A DNA stretch of 45,326 nt from Metabacillus malikii (GTDB taxonomy: Bacteria; Bacillota; Bacilli; Bacillales; Bacillaceae). How positions within the stretch are numbered: position 1 is the first letter of the stretch; each line of letters begins with the position of its first letter. Position numbers and translations under genes: made by a program. The notes under the pieces are model-generated. The model saw only the letters and a list, made by a program, of their open reading frames with translations, was not told the origin of the DNA and did no database searches. The stretch lies in assembly GCF_030813355.1 (NCBI RefSeq), contig NZ_JAUSUD010000030.1, forward strand, positions 1 to 45,326. The letters run 5' to 3'. Shown here piece by piece: positions 8,569 through 16,455 of this stretch.

Positions 8569-8724
8569 ATGTTCGCCACAAAACGAAAGCCTGCAAAGAA
8601 ACCAATTATAACTAAAAATAAGTTTGCTAACTTAACAAAAAAAGATTGGGCAGAGTCGAATGAGTCATCTACTGAGAATAGAGATATTTCAGGCTTAACT
8701 TATAGGGATGTATATAGGAGGTAA
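8569..8724 (+). CDS. Small basic protein, candidate antitoxin of PemK-like toxin
   Basis: A 51-residue protein, MFATKRKPAKKP..., lysine-rich at the N-terminus and ending GLTYRDVYRR. The ATG at 8569 is chosen because AAGGAGG (8554-8560) lies 8 nt upstream; an in-frame ATG at 8545 precedes that site. The gene's last codons carry the ribosome binding site (AGGAGG, 8716-8721) of the next gene, a PemK/MazF-family toxin starting at TTG 8730. This coupling is the reason to suspect an antitoxin. The sequence does not resemble a known antitoxin family. Confidence 0.55.
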   Translation: MFATKRKPAKKPIITKNKFANLTKKDWAESNESSTENRDISGLTYRDVYRR

Positions 8725-8729
8725 GATGA

Positions 8730-9280
8730 TTGTCTGATTTTTTGTCAAAGGAATCTTGGGGAAGAATTGAGAGAGGTTACGAGTTTCAAGCTGCATTGTT
8801 TTATAATAAGAGAAGGCGTTTTCTATTCCAGAGTCTGAAGGTTCTACAAAGGGAGAAATAAAAAGCTCGATCGGCGATTTTAGCCCTATTGAAATTGAAG
8901 GAAGATATCGAGCAAAAGAACAATTCGTTGTTATGACATTCAAACCTAGAAATGTTATCATACTTACTTCTAATGAAATAAACCATAGTGAAGAATATCT
9001 ATATGTGCTTGTAGCACCAATAAATACAATAAAAGAGTACGAAAAAGAGAAAGATTGGTATAGCATACTTAAAGATGACGAACATCCTATTTTTACTTAT
9101 TTACCAAAAGGTGATAATGAGAGATACGTAGATTTAAGTCAAACTGTTAGTATACATAAAAGTTTGTTACTAAAGAAACTCAATAAAGTACCAGAAGAAC
9201 GTTGGAACATTGTAGAAGAAAACTTGTTACAATGTCTATCATTAGGGCTTATAGAAGAAGATTTAGAGGATAATAGTTAA
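8730..9280 (+). pseudogene. PemK/MazF-family toxin, frameshifted
   Basis: TTG at 8730 with AGGAGG 8 nt upstream opens a frame (SDFLSKESWGRIERGYEFQAALFYNK) that stops near 8860. The protein continues in the adjacent frame from about 8815 (KAFSIPESEGS), through RNVIILTSNEINHSEEY, YVLVAPI, HPIFTYLPKGDNERYVDLSQ and IHKSLLLKKLNKVPEERW. This is the PemK-like layout seen in Bacillus growth inhibitors: P-R-x-V-I-I-L-T, then a V-D-L-S strand and an I-H-K-S-L motif. One base lost in AAGAGAAGG (about 8811-8819) restores a protein of about 183 residues. The open 115-residue C-terminal part starting at 8933 lacks the first strand region and would have no ribosome binding site. It is the third broken toxin in 8 kb. 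Confidence 0.75.
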
Positions 9281-9282
9281 TC

Positions 9283-9311
9283 AGACCCATAAGCTATTAG
9301 GTCTTTTTTAT
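9283..9311 (+). terminator. Intrinsic terminator after PemK-like gene
   Basis: AGACC (9283-9287) pairs with GGTCT (9300-9304), followed by TTTTTTA. The stem is short, but the T run fits a terminator immediately after the toxin remnant. Confidence 0.6.
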
Positions 9312-9352
9312 TTTACCCATTACTGCCCTATCCAATTAAATATTGTACATAG

Positions 9353-9384
9353 AAAAAGCCACTCTATTATTAGAATGGCTTTTT
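9353..9384. terminator. Bidirectional terminator hairpin
   Basis: AAAAAGCCA (9353-9361) is exactly complementary to TGGCTTTTT (9376-9384). A-rich and T-rich flanks would allow termination on either strand. Confidence 0.7.
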
Positions 9385-9389
9385 GTGTT

Positions 9390-10110
9390 TATGATGTTGG
9401 TTATCCTTTTGGTGGATAAGGTTCATTACCATAACTATTCACGGTCTCGTATTTGAACATTAGTTCTATGAATTACAACCTCTGACTCTTGGTTTCACTC
9501 ACACCATTTTATTTATCTATTCTTTATTTGTTAAAACACTCCTTTAAGCAAGGTATTAAAGCAATATAGGGGTTTTACGAGATCATCTCACTCCAAAGAA
9601 CACTCAGTGTTTTTTTGTATGTATTTGTAATATTCAGTTAAAAATTGAACTAAGGAGAGTTGATTGATATAAATCTGGATGAGCAAATATTGTCAGGTTA
9701 GTCGGTCGGTAAGAGTAATATTTGTATACAAATTTCTATCAGAGTATAATTTTCTAGTTAAGTTAGGTGCAGTATATCCTGACCTAGAGTTGATAATACA
9801 ATTGTTAATCTCGGTAAAAACCTAGATGTATAAGTACTATTACTCTAAATAACTACCTTATGGAATTAAGTATGTTAACAGATATTGTGAAAAAAGGATG
9901 AGGACGATGTCGAAAGGATTAGTTGCTCATGATTCAAATAATGAATGAGGAGATTCACAATAAGACATTTAATCACCGATTATGGAAAAGTATTTTTCTG
10001 ACATAATAGAGTTGTAAATAAAAATAGCATCTCTCACACCACTAATACCATTAAAAAAATTCCAACATTGAAGACATATAGATGCAAAAACCCCTTCCAT
10101 ATGGTACTCT
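9390..10110. other. Gene-free stretch of about 0.7 kb
   Basis: No convincing coding frame. A small hairpin, AACAC-TCA-GTGTT followed by seven T, lies near 9599-9617 and could terminate plus-strand transcription. Short frames with stops, such as one at 9907, do not look like proteins. This may be decayed coding DNA, but no family can be named. Confidence 0.4.
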
Positions 10111-10114
10111 AAAT

Positions 10115-10129
10115 GAAAGCGGTTGACAT
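10115..10129 (+). promoter_or_regulatory. Operator-like site upstream of the repressor gene
   Basis: GAAAGCGGTTGACAT matches the three sites before the transporter operon (GTCAACCGCTT in reverse orientation). It lies 45 nt before the repressor start and overlaps a TTGACA hexamer (10123-10128). This suggests autoregulation by the LacI-family protein. Confidence 0.65.
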
Positions 10130-10174
10130 AATGTATAATGTAAGAAATATACAGGATTTATAAGGTGATGAAAA

Positions 10175-11146
10175 ATGCAAGTAAAATTAGAAGACGTCGC
10201 AAAACTGGCAGGAGTATCAGCAACAACAGTTTCCCGCGTGTTAAACAATCGGGGATATATAAGTGACAAAACGAGAAAAAAAGTAGAAGATGCCATTAAA
10301 GAATTAAACTATTATCCAAATGATATTGCACGTTCGCTGTTTAAAAAAAGAACAAACTTTATTGGGCTAATCTTGCCGACAATCAATAATCCCTTTTTTA
10401 GTGAATTAGCTTTATATATTGAGAATATCTGTTCAGACTTTGGTTTTAAGGTGATTCTTTGTAATAGTCTCGGGCAAATCGACAAGGAAAAATCGTATGC
10501 GGAGATGTTAATTCGACATCAGGTAGATGGAATGATTGTCTGTTCATACAATCGTGGAATTGAAGCATATAAAAATCCAAAGCTCCCGATTGTCGCCATA
10601 GACCATTATTTATCACCTACGATTCCAGTAATAGGATCTGATAACTATGAAGGTGGAAGGCTGGCAGTACAACATTTGATAGATTCCGGCTGCAAATCAA
10701 TTATACATATTAATGGACCATTAGATTTAGAAACCCCAACTCAAAATAGAAGAAAGGCTTATGAAGACTTAGTTGAAAAGCCAATCACATATGAGCTTAA
10801 TAAACTATTTAATGAGGAAGCAACAACAGCGACGATTCGAAAACTATTTGAGGAACACCCACATACAGATGGGATTTTTGCAAGTGATGATTTAATCGCA
10901 GCTACATGTTTAAAAGTTGCTAAAGAATTACATATCAATGTACCAGAACAATTGAAAGTAGTTGGATATGATGGAACTAAGATTGTGGGAAGTTTCTTAC
11001 CACAATTAACAACGATTAAACAACCAATTGAAGAAATTGCGAAAACGGCCGTAACAACATTAAACGAAATTATTGAAGAAACACAAAAGGATAAAACGAT
11101 GGAAGTTATTTTACCTGTTCAGCTGATAAAAAGTGGTACGGCATAA
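10175..11146 (+). CDS. LacI-family repressor of the fructoside operon
   Basis: A 323-residue protein. The N-terminal LacI helix-turn-helix is textbook (VKLEDVAKLAGVSATTVSRVLN, residues 3-24), with hinge helix PNDIARSLFKKRTNFIGLILP. A periplasmic-binding-protein-like effector domain follows: VDGMIVCSYN, IPVIGSDNYEGGRLAVQHLI, TDGIFASDDLIAAT and LKVVGYDGT. The ATG at 10175 has AAGGTGATG 5-10 nt upstream. It stands directly before an ABC/GH32/fructokinase set and carries the same operator sequence in its own promoter, so it very likely represses both, with a sugar or sugar phosphate from sucrose or fructans as inducer. A strong terminator ends the gene. It resembles SacR/ScrR-type regulators, but the exact orthology is not certain. 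Confidence 0.9.
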   Translation: MQVKLEDVAKLAGVSATTVSRVLNNRGYISDKTRKKVEDAIKELNYYPNDIARSLFKKRTNFIGLILPTINNPFFSELALYIENICSDFGFKVILCNSLGQIDKEKSYAEMLIRHQVDGMIVCSYNRGIEAYKNPKLPIVAIDHYLSPTIPVIGSDNYEGGRLAVQHLIDSGCKSIIHINGPLDLETPTQNRRKAYEDLVEKPITYELNKLFNEEATTATIRKLFEEHPHTDGIFASDDLIAATCLKVAKELHINVPEQLKVVGYDGTKIVGSFLPQLTTIKQPIEEIAKTAVTTLNEIIEETQKDKTMEVILPVQLIKSGTA

Positions 11147-11184
11147 TTGCAACACTAAATTAGCTATTGTCAGACCCGAGGAAG

Positions 11185-11223
11185 AACATCTTAACCACGA
11201 ATTTCTTAGTTAAGATGTTTTTT
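11185..11223 (+). terminator. Terminator of the repressor gene
   Basis: AACATCTTAAC (11185-11195) is exactly complementary to GTTAAGATGTT (11209-11219) and is followed by TTTTTTG. It makes the repressor gene monocistronic. Confidence 0.85.
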
Positions 11224-11254
11224 GTTTAGGTAATTAATCGATAAAAATAATTAG

Positions 11255-11268
11255 GTCAACCGCTTGAC
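11255..11268 (+). promoter_or_regulatory. Operator O2, over the -35 box
   Basis: GTCAACCGCTTGAC is a near-palindrome with a central CG (GTCAA-CCGC-TTGAC), the form usual for LacI-family operators. Its right half supplies the TTGACA of the operon promoter. Confidence 0.75.
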
Positions 11269-11292
11269 ATATAAAAACCGACCGTTTATGAT
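11264..11292 (+). promoter_or_regulatory. SigA promoter of the transporter operon
   Basis: The -35 is TTGACA (11264-11269) and the -10 is TATGAT (11287-11292), with exactly 17 nt between. Operator O2 covers the -35 and O3 begins 8 nt after the -10, so bound repressor would block RNA polymerase. A second TTGACA at 11331-11336 inside O4 has only a weak -10 (TAGATA) 16 nt on. Confidence 0.8.
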
Positions 11293-11299
11293 GAAAATA

Positions 11300-11314
11300 T
11301 GAAAGCGGTTAACA
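11300..11314 (+). promoter_or_regulatory. Operator O3, at the transcription start
   Basis: TGAAAGCGGTTAACA is the same site in the reverse orientation. It also resembles a CcpA cre box but has one extra base in the middle, so the repressor is the likelier ligand; dual use cannot be excluded. Confidence 0.65.
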
Positions 11315-11321
11315 GAAATAT

Positions 11322-11335
11322 GTCAACCGCTTGAC
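11322..11335 (+). promoter_or_regulatory. Operator O4, downstream site
   Basis: GTCAACCGCTTGAC is identical to O2 over all 14 nt; the two starts are 67 nt apart. Paired identical sites invite cooperative or looped binding. Confidence 0.75.
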
Positions 11336-11386
11336 ATAAAGTGTTATAGACATAGATATTTCGATTTAAGGGGGGAATATGAACGT

Positions 11387-12373
11387 ATGGCATTACTAGC
11401 GCCAAAAAAGAAAGCAAATCACGAGATGAGTAGTTCGCTAGATTTGGAGATGAAAGTGGAAAATAAAAAAGAAAGCTTTCTTCACTATTTTAGACGGAAC
11501 TACATGCTGTACATGTTTTTAGCTCCAGCCATTATTTTGACGATTATTTTTAAATACGTACCGATGTATGGAGCGATTATTGCATTTAAAGATTTTAGCC
11601 CGATGAAAGGAATTCTAGGAAGCGATTGGGTCGGTTTCGAACATTTCAGAGATTTTCTAACCTCTCCAAATTTTGCAGATATTTTTATGAACACACTTAA
11701 ATTAAGTCTATATGGGCTATTACTAGGGTTCCCGGTTCCTATTATTCTAGCACTTAGTCTGAATCAAGTGCGAAGGGCGGCAATCAAGAAAAACATTCAA
11801 CTCATCTTGTATGCACCTAACTTCATTTCAGTCGTTGTCATAACAGGGATGCTGTTTATCTTCTTTTCACCGACAGGGCCGGTTAACTCACTTTTAACGA
11901 CATTTTTAAATGGTCCAATCCCATTTATGACAGACCCTGATTATTTCAGGTCGATTTATATCCTGTCAGGCATCTGGCAAGCAGCAGGCTGGTCCTCGAT
12001 CATATATGTAGCAGCACTCGCAAACGTAGACCCACAACTGCATGATGCGGCGACAATTGATGGGGCAACACTTTGGCAACGGATTAGACATATTGACCTT
12101 CCAACGTTAAAACCGATTATGGCGGTACTGTTCATTTTAGGAGCAGGCGGCATTATGGCAATCGGATTTGAAAAGGCTTACTTAATGCAAACATCGATGA
12201 ATATCCCAACCTCAGAAATCATTCCAACCTATGTCTACAAAGTCGGCTTACAAGCTGGTGACTATGCATACTCAACAGCTGTAGGATTGTTTAACTCCGT
12301 AATTAATGTCGTATTACTCGTATTCGTTAACTTTGTCGTCAAGAAATTAAATGAAGGTGAAGGTTTATATTGA
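11387..12373 (+). CDS. ABC sugar permease (LplB type, CUT1)
   Basis: A 328-residue inner-membrane protein with six predicted spans, beginning after a polar leader: YMLYMFLAPAIILTIIFKYVPMYGAIIAFKDF (about 38-70). The cytoplasmic EAA loop, which contacts the ATPase, is DAATIDGATLWQRIRHIDLP (about 221-240). The start follows GGGGGAATATGAACG. It is the first gene of the operon, 16 nt ahead of the second permease gene. LplB-type permeases partner with YtcP-type ones and import oligosaccharides or glycosides. The window contains no ATPase gene; a shared MsmX-type ATPase encoded elsewhere is usual for CUT1 systems of Bacillus. Confidence 0.9.
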   Translation: MALLAPKKKANHEMSSSLDLEMKVENKKESFLHYFRRNYMLYMFLAPAIILTIIFKYVPMYGAIIAFKDFSPMKGILGSDWVGFEHFRDFLTSPNFADIFMNTLKLSLYGLLLGFPVPIILALSLNQVRRAAIKKNIQLILYAPNFISVVVITGMLFIFFSPTGPVNSLLTTFLNGPIPFMTDPDYFRSIYILSGIWQAAGWSSIIYVAALANVDPQLHDAATIDGATLWQRIRHIDLPTLKPIMAVLFILGAGGIMAIGFEKAYLMQTSMNIPTSEIIPTYVYKVGLQAGDYAYSTAVGLFNSVINVVLLVFVNFVVKKLNEGEGLY

Positions 12374-12389
12374 TGGAGGTGAACTTCTA

Positions 12390-13268
12390 ATGAGAAACCA
12401 TAGCAACTCGGATAAAGTACTACTGTTTACGAACAAAATCGTCTTAGTCTTCCTTATTTTAATCGTGTTACTACCATTGCTTTACATTCTATTGGCCTCG
12501 TTTTTGGATCCGAATGTCCTGCTAAGTAAAGGAATTTCCTTCAATCCAAAAGATTGGAGCATTGAAGGATATACAAGAATTTTTCAGGATGACTTAATGG
12601 TGAAGGGTTTTATTAATTCCATCATTTATTCAGTCGGGTTTACGCTCGTCACGATTATCGTCACAATATTTGCGGCTTACCCATTATCACTAGATGGCTT
12701 TAAAGGAAAAAACGTCATCATGATTTTCTTCCTTATCACGATGTTTTTTAATGGTGGATTAATTCCAACATATTTAGTCGTCAAAGACTTAGGGATGCTG
12801 AATACGATGTGGTCGATTATTTTACCAGGGGCGATTAGCGTGTGGAATGTGATTTTAGCCCGAACCTTTTTTAAGGGCTTACCGAAGGAGCTTTTTGAAG
12901 CAGCGAAAATTGATGGAGCGTCCGAGCTGAAAATCTTTTTAAAAATTGTTCTGCCATTGTCGAAACCGATTATCTTCGTGTTAGCGTTATATGCCTTTGT
13001 CGGTCAATGGAATTCTTATTTCGATGCAATGATTTACTTAGAGGATCAAGAGCTCCATCCTTTGCAATTAGTGCTTCGCTCCATTCTCATTCAAAATGAA
13101 GTCCAGCCGGGGATGATTAGTGACCAGCTGGCAATGGCAGAGCTCAGTAAAATTGCAGAGAAAATAAAATTTGCGTCTATCGTTGTATCAAGCTTACCAC
13201 TGCTTATTATGTACCCTTTCTTCCAAAAATACTTTGAAAAAGGTGTCATGGTAGGGTCTTTAAAATAA
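12390..13268 (+). CDS. ABC sugar permease (YtcP type, CUT1)
   Basis: A 292-residue second permease subunit. The start MRNHSNSDK at 12390 is set by GGAGGTGA (12375-12382), 7 nt upstream; the frame runs open further back to 12351, overlapping the first permease, but without a better site. It has six membrane spans and an EAA loop EAAKIDGASELKIFLKIVLP (about residues 172-191), and ends in the typical FFQKYFEKGVMVGSLK. It would form the heterodimeric channel with the preceding permease. The stop is followed after 22 nt by the binding-protein gene. Confidence 0.9.
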   Translation: MRNHSNSDKVLLFTNKIVLVFLILIVLLPLLYILLASFLDPNVLLSKGISFNPKDWSIEGYTRIFQDDLMVKGFINSIIYSVGFTLVTIIVTIFAAYPLSLDGFKGKNVIMIFFLITMFFNGGLIPTYLVVKDLGMLNTMWSIILPGAISVWNVILARTFFKGLPKELFEAAKIDGASELKIFLKIVLPLSKPIIFVLALYAFVGQWNSYFDAMIYLEDQELHPLQLVLRSILIQNEVQPGMISDQLAMAELSKIAEKIKFASIVVSSLPLLIMYPFFQKYFEKGVMVGSLK

Positions 13269-13290
13269 ACACTAAATGGGGGATTGTTAA

Positions 13291-14904
13291 ATGAAAAGGT
13301 TCTACAAGCTTGTCTCGTTTTTTCTAATCATTGGTCTCGTGCTTACAGGTTGCAGCGGCGGAAAGAGTAAAAGTGCTTCAACAGAGGATTTGGAACTAAC
13401 AGATGTGACGTTTCCATTAAAAGAAAAGGCTACCCTTCGTTTTATGACACAAAGCTCACCACTTGCACCAACAGATCCGAATGAAAAACTCATTTTTGAG
13501 AGATTAGAAGAGGAAACAGGGGTCCACATTGAATGGAAAAACTACACAAAGGACCAATTTGTTGAAAAGCGCAACTTAGCATTAGCGAGCGGTGAATTAC
13601 CAGATGCGATTATGGATGCAGCATTTAGTGATTATGATTTATTAAAATATGCGAAGGATGAAACGATTATCCCAGTAGAAGATTTAATCGATCAGCATAT
13701 GCCAAATTTGAAAAAGGTGTTAGAACAAGCACCTGAATATAAGGCGATGATAACTGCACCAGACGGACATATTTACAGTTTCCCGTGGATTGAGGAGTTA
13801 GGTAGCGGGAAAAGCCGGATTCAGGTCGTTGATGGACTACCTTGGATTAATGTTGAATGGCTCAATAAGTTAGGCTTAGAAATGCCGAAAACAACCGATG
13901 AATTGAAGGAAGTGTTAATCGCTTTTAAAACACAGGATCCGAACGGAAACGGTGAGGCAGATGAAATCCCTGTTTCATTCATGATTAATCATGGCGGTGA
14001 AGACCCAGCATTTTTATTTGCAGCATTTGGCTTAGGTGATAACTATGACCACACAGTTGTATCCGATGACGGTGAAGTAATTTTTACAGCTGCACAAGAA
14101 GGCTATAAAGAAGCACTGAAATTTTTTAACGAGCTACATGAAGAAGGATTAATTGATGTAGAAGCGTTTGAACAGGATTGGAACAAATATGTGGCAAAAG
14201 GAAAAGAGGAGAAATATGGTCTTTATTTCACATGGGATAAAGGAAATATTTCTGGCATGAATGATAAATATGACTTAATGCCACCTGTCGCAGGACCGTC
14301 CGGCGAAGTAAATGTCGCACAAACAAATGGCTTCGGTCTAGACCGCGGCAGAATGGTGATAACAAGCGCGAATAAAAACCTAGAGTTAACAGCGAAATGG
14401 ATTGATAAGCTATACGAACCGCTGCAATCTGTGCAAAACAACTGGGGCACTTATGGTGATACAGAGCAAGAAAACATTTTTGAACTAGATAAGGAAGCAG
14501 GTATGCTCAAGCACCTTCCGTTAGAAGGAACTGCACCTGTCGAATTGAGAGAGAAAACAAATGTAGCTGGACCACTGGCAGTTCTTGATGAATATTACGG
14601 TCAATATACAACAAAGCCTGATGATGCAGCATGGAGACTTGATTTGTTAGAAAAGGTCGTTGTCCCACATATTAAAACGAAAAACTTTTACCCACCTGTT
14701 TTCTTCTCATTAGATGAAGCAGATGAAAAGGCAAAAATAGAGACAGATTTATTCGATTATGTTCATAGAAAACGTGCCGAATGGATGACAAATGGAAACA
14801 TCGATGCTGAGTGGGATGATTATCTAAACGAACTCGAAAGACTTGGATTAAGTACTTGGCTCAAAATTAAACAAGATGGCTACGACAGAACGGTTAATCA
14901 ATAG
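13291..14904 (+). CDS. Sugar-binding lipoprotein of ABC importer
   Basis: A 537-residue extracellular solute-binding protein of the LplA-like family 1. The signal peptide ends in a lipobox LVLTGCSGG, with Cys21 to be lipidated. The mature part has RFMTQSSPLAPTDPNEKLIFERLEEETGVHIEW near the start and the DPNGNGEADEIPVSF calcium-loop-like segment (about 213-227) often seen in this family. It would capture the sugar at the outer membrane face and deliver it to the two permeases. GGGGG lies 9 nt before the ATG. The gap to the hydrolase gene is only 11 nt. Substrate cannot be read from the protein itself; the GH32 partner points to a fructoside. Confidence 0.9.
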   Translation: MKRFYKLVSFFLIIGLVLTGCSGGKSKSASTEDLELTDVTFPLKEKATLRFMTQSSPLAPTDPNEKLIFERLEEETGVHIEWKNYTKDQFVEKRNLALASGELPDAIMDAAFSDYDLLKYAKDETIIPVEDLIDQHMPNLKKVLEQAPEYKAMITAPDGHIYSFPWIEELGSGKSRIQVVDGLPWINVEWLNKLGLEMPKTTDELKEVLIAFKTQDPNGNGEADEIPVSFMINHGGEDPAFLFAAFGLGDNYDHTVVSDDGEVIFTAAQEGYKEALKFFNELHEEGLIDVEAFEQDWNKYVAKGKEEKYGLYFTWDKGNISGMNDKYDLMPPVAGPSGEVNVAQTNGFGLDRGRMVITSANKNLELTAKWIDKLYEPLQSVQNNWGTYGDTEQENIFELDKEAGMLKHLPLEGTAPVELREKTNVAGPLAVLDEYYGQYTTKPDDAAWRLDLLEKVVVPHIKTKNFYPPVFFSLDEADEKAKIETDLFDYVHRKRAEWMTNGNIDAEWDDYLNELERLGLSTWLKIKQDGYDRTVNQ

Positions 14905-14915
14905 GAGGATATAAA

Positions 14916-16370
14916 TTGAAAACGACAAAACTAGAGAAATACAGACCAGCATTGCACTTTGCACCACAACAAAATTGGATGAACGACCCGAATGGCTTAG
15001 TATTTTTTAAAGGCGAATACCATTTATTTTTTCAGCATAACCCAAATGACAGCGTATGGGGGCCGATGCACTGGGGCCATGCAGTCAGTAAAGATATGAT
15101 TGAATGGGAGCAATTAGATATCGCATTATCTCCAGATGAGCATGGAACGATTTTTTCCGGCAGTGTCGTCGTAGATTGGCACAATACATCGGGATTTTTC
15201 CAAGACGAACCAGGACTTGTCGCGATTTTCACGCATCACTTTGATGGAGCAAATCACACCGAAACAAAACAGATGCAAAGCTTAGCATACAGCAGCGACC
15301 AAGGGAGAACATGGGTAAAGTATGAAAATAATCCTGTGTTAACTCATGCTACGAAAATCGACTTTAGAGACCCGAAAGTATTTTGGCATGAAGCAACTCA
15401 CAAGTGGATCATGGTGTTAGCGACAGGTCAAACAATCTCAATCTACTCATCTCCAAATCTAAAAGATTGGAGCTTTGAAAGTGAGTTTGGTGAAAAAGTC
15501 GGCTCACATGACGGTGTATGGGAATGTCCTGACTTATTTGAATTGCCAATCGAGAATTCCAACGAGAAGAAATGGGTGCTGCTTGTCAGTATTGGAGACA
15601 ATCACAAATTCGATTCTGGCTCACGCACTCAGTACTTTATCGGATCCTTTGACGGCCATACATTTGTCGAGGAGCATGATGACATTAAATGGTTAGACTT
15701 CGGTAAAGACAACTATGCAGGCGTTAGTTTTTCTGATATTCCGAAAGAGGATGGACGTAGAATTTATCTCGGCTGGATGAGCAATTGGCGCTATGCCAAC
15801 CAAGTTCCGACTAAAGGGTGGAGAAGCCAAATGACATTGCCGAGAGTACTCTCACTCATCGAGACTGACGAGGATATCCGTATTGTGCAAAAGGTAGTCA
15901 AAGAGCTAGATTCATATTTTACGAAAAAGGAAGAGCTAGCCGATGTTATCGTTTCAACGGATGCGAATTACTATAACGTTAATGCGGAATATGCAGAAAT
16001 CGATCTGGGATTAGAAAATATTAATGCAACTCAGTATGGCTTAACGATTCATCATACGACGACACAATATACAACAATAACAGTTGATGCGAAAGAAAAG
16101 ACATTAGTGCTTGAGAGAAAACATTCAGGGGAAGTAGACTTTTCGGATAATTTCCCTAAGCAGCAGGTCGTGAAGCTTAGTAAAACAGATGAGCTTCAGC
16201 TTCGTTTAATTGTTGATTCGTCATCGTTAGAATTATTCCTAAACGGCGGTGAGCAAGCGATAACTAGCTTAGTCTATCCAGATAAAGCATGTGAAGGTGT
16301 TTCACTGTTTACAACCGAAGGAGAAATAAAAGTCGTACACGGCAAGCTGTCAATTCCTTCGAAAAATTAA
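14916..16370 (+). CDS. Intracellular GH32 beta-fructosidase (sucrose/FOS hydrolase)
   Basis: A 484-residue glycoside hydrolase of family 32 with a five-bladed propeller and a C-terminal beta-sandwich (from about 340). The catalytic set is complete: nucleophile Asp24 in WMNDPNG (21-27), Asp152 in FRDPK (150-154), and acid/base Glu203 in WECPDLFEL (202-210); FSGS is at 80-83. There is no signal peptide, so it acts in the cytoplasm on fructosides that the ABC importer brings in, releasing fructose. The start is TTG at 14916 with AGGAGG 7 nt upstream. Because ABC import does not phosphorylate, an unphosphorylated substrate (sucrose, kestose, levan or inulin oligomers) is more likely than sucrose 6-phosphate. 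A terminator follows. Confidence 0.92.
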   Translation: MKTTKLEKYRPALHFAPQQNWMNDPNGLVFFKGEYHLFFQHNPNDSVWGPMHWGHAVSKDMIEWEQLDIALSPDEHGTIFSGSVVVDWHNTSGFFQDEPGLVAIFTHHFDGANHTETKQMQSLAYSSDQGRTWVKYENNPVLTHATKIDFRDPKVFWHEATHKWIMVLATGQTISIYSSPNLKDWSFESEFGEKVGSHDGVWECPDLFELPIENSNEKKWVLLVSIGDNHKFDSGSRTQYFIGSFDGHTFVEEHDDIKWLDFGKDNYAGVSFSDIPKEDGRRIYLGWMSNWRYANQVPTKGWRSQMTLPRVLSLIETDEDIRIVQKVVKELDSYFTKKEELADVIVSTDANYYNVNAEYAEIDLGLENINATQYGLTIHHTTTQYTTITVDAKEKTLVLERKHSGEVDFSDNFPKQQVVKLSKTDELQLRLIVDSSSLELFLNGGEQAITSLVYPDKACEGVSLFTTEGEIKVVHGKLSIPSKN

Positions 16371-16382
16371 AGAGTGTACGAT

Positions 16383-16421
16383 TCAGCCAGAGGATGATGT
16401 GCGATGCCTCTGGCTGATTTT
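16383..16421 (+). terminator. Strong terminator between hydrolase and fructokinase
   Basis: TCAGCCAGAGG (16383-16393) is exactly complementary to CCTCTGGCTGA (16407-16417), followed by TTTT. It would reduce read-through into the kinase gene. Confidence 0.85.
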
Positions 16422-16455
16422 AACGCACATAAATTATAAAAGTAGGTGGATAGAA

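Noticed and set aside
9590-9620. A fifth copy of the tRNA-Cys/terminator repeat (AGAACACTC...GTGTTTTTTT)
   Set aside because: Only the short hairpin is alike; spacer and tail do not align, so it is treated as an ordinary weak terminator.
11300-11314. TGAAAGCGGTTAACA as a CcpA cre site
   Set aside because: It has an extra central base relative to the cre consensus and matches the neighbouring repressor sites better; dual use is not excluded.
16399-16455. Longer N-terminus of the fructokinase
   Set aside because: It would translate through the terminator hairpin; the AGGTGG-supported ATG at 16456 gives the normal family N-terminus.
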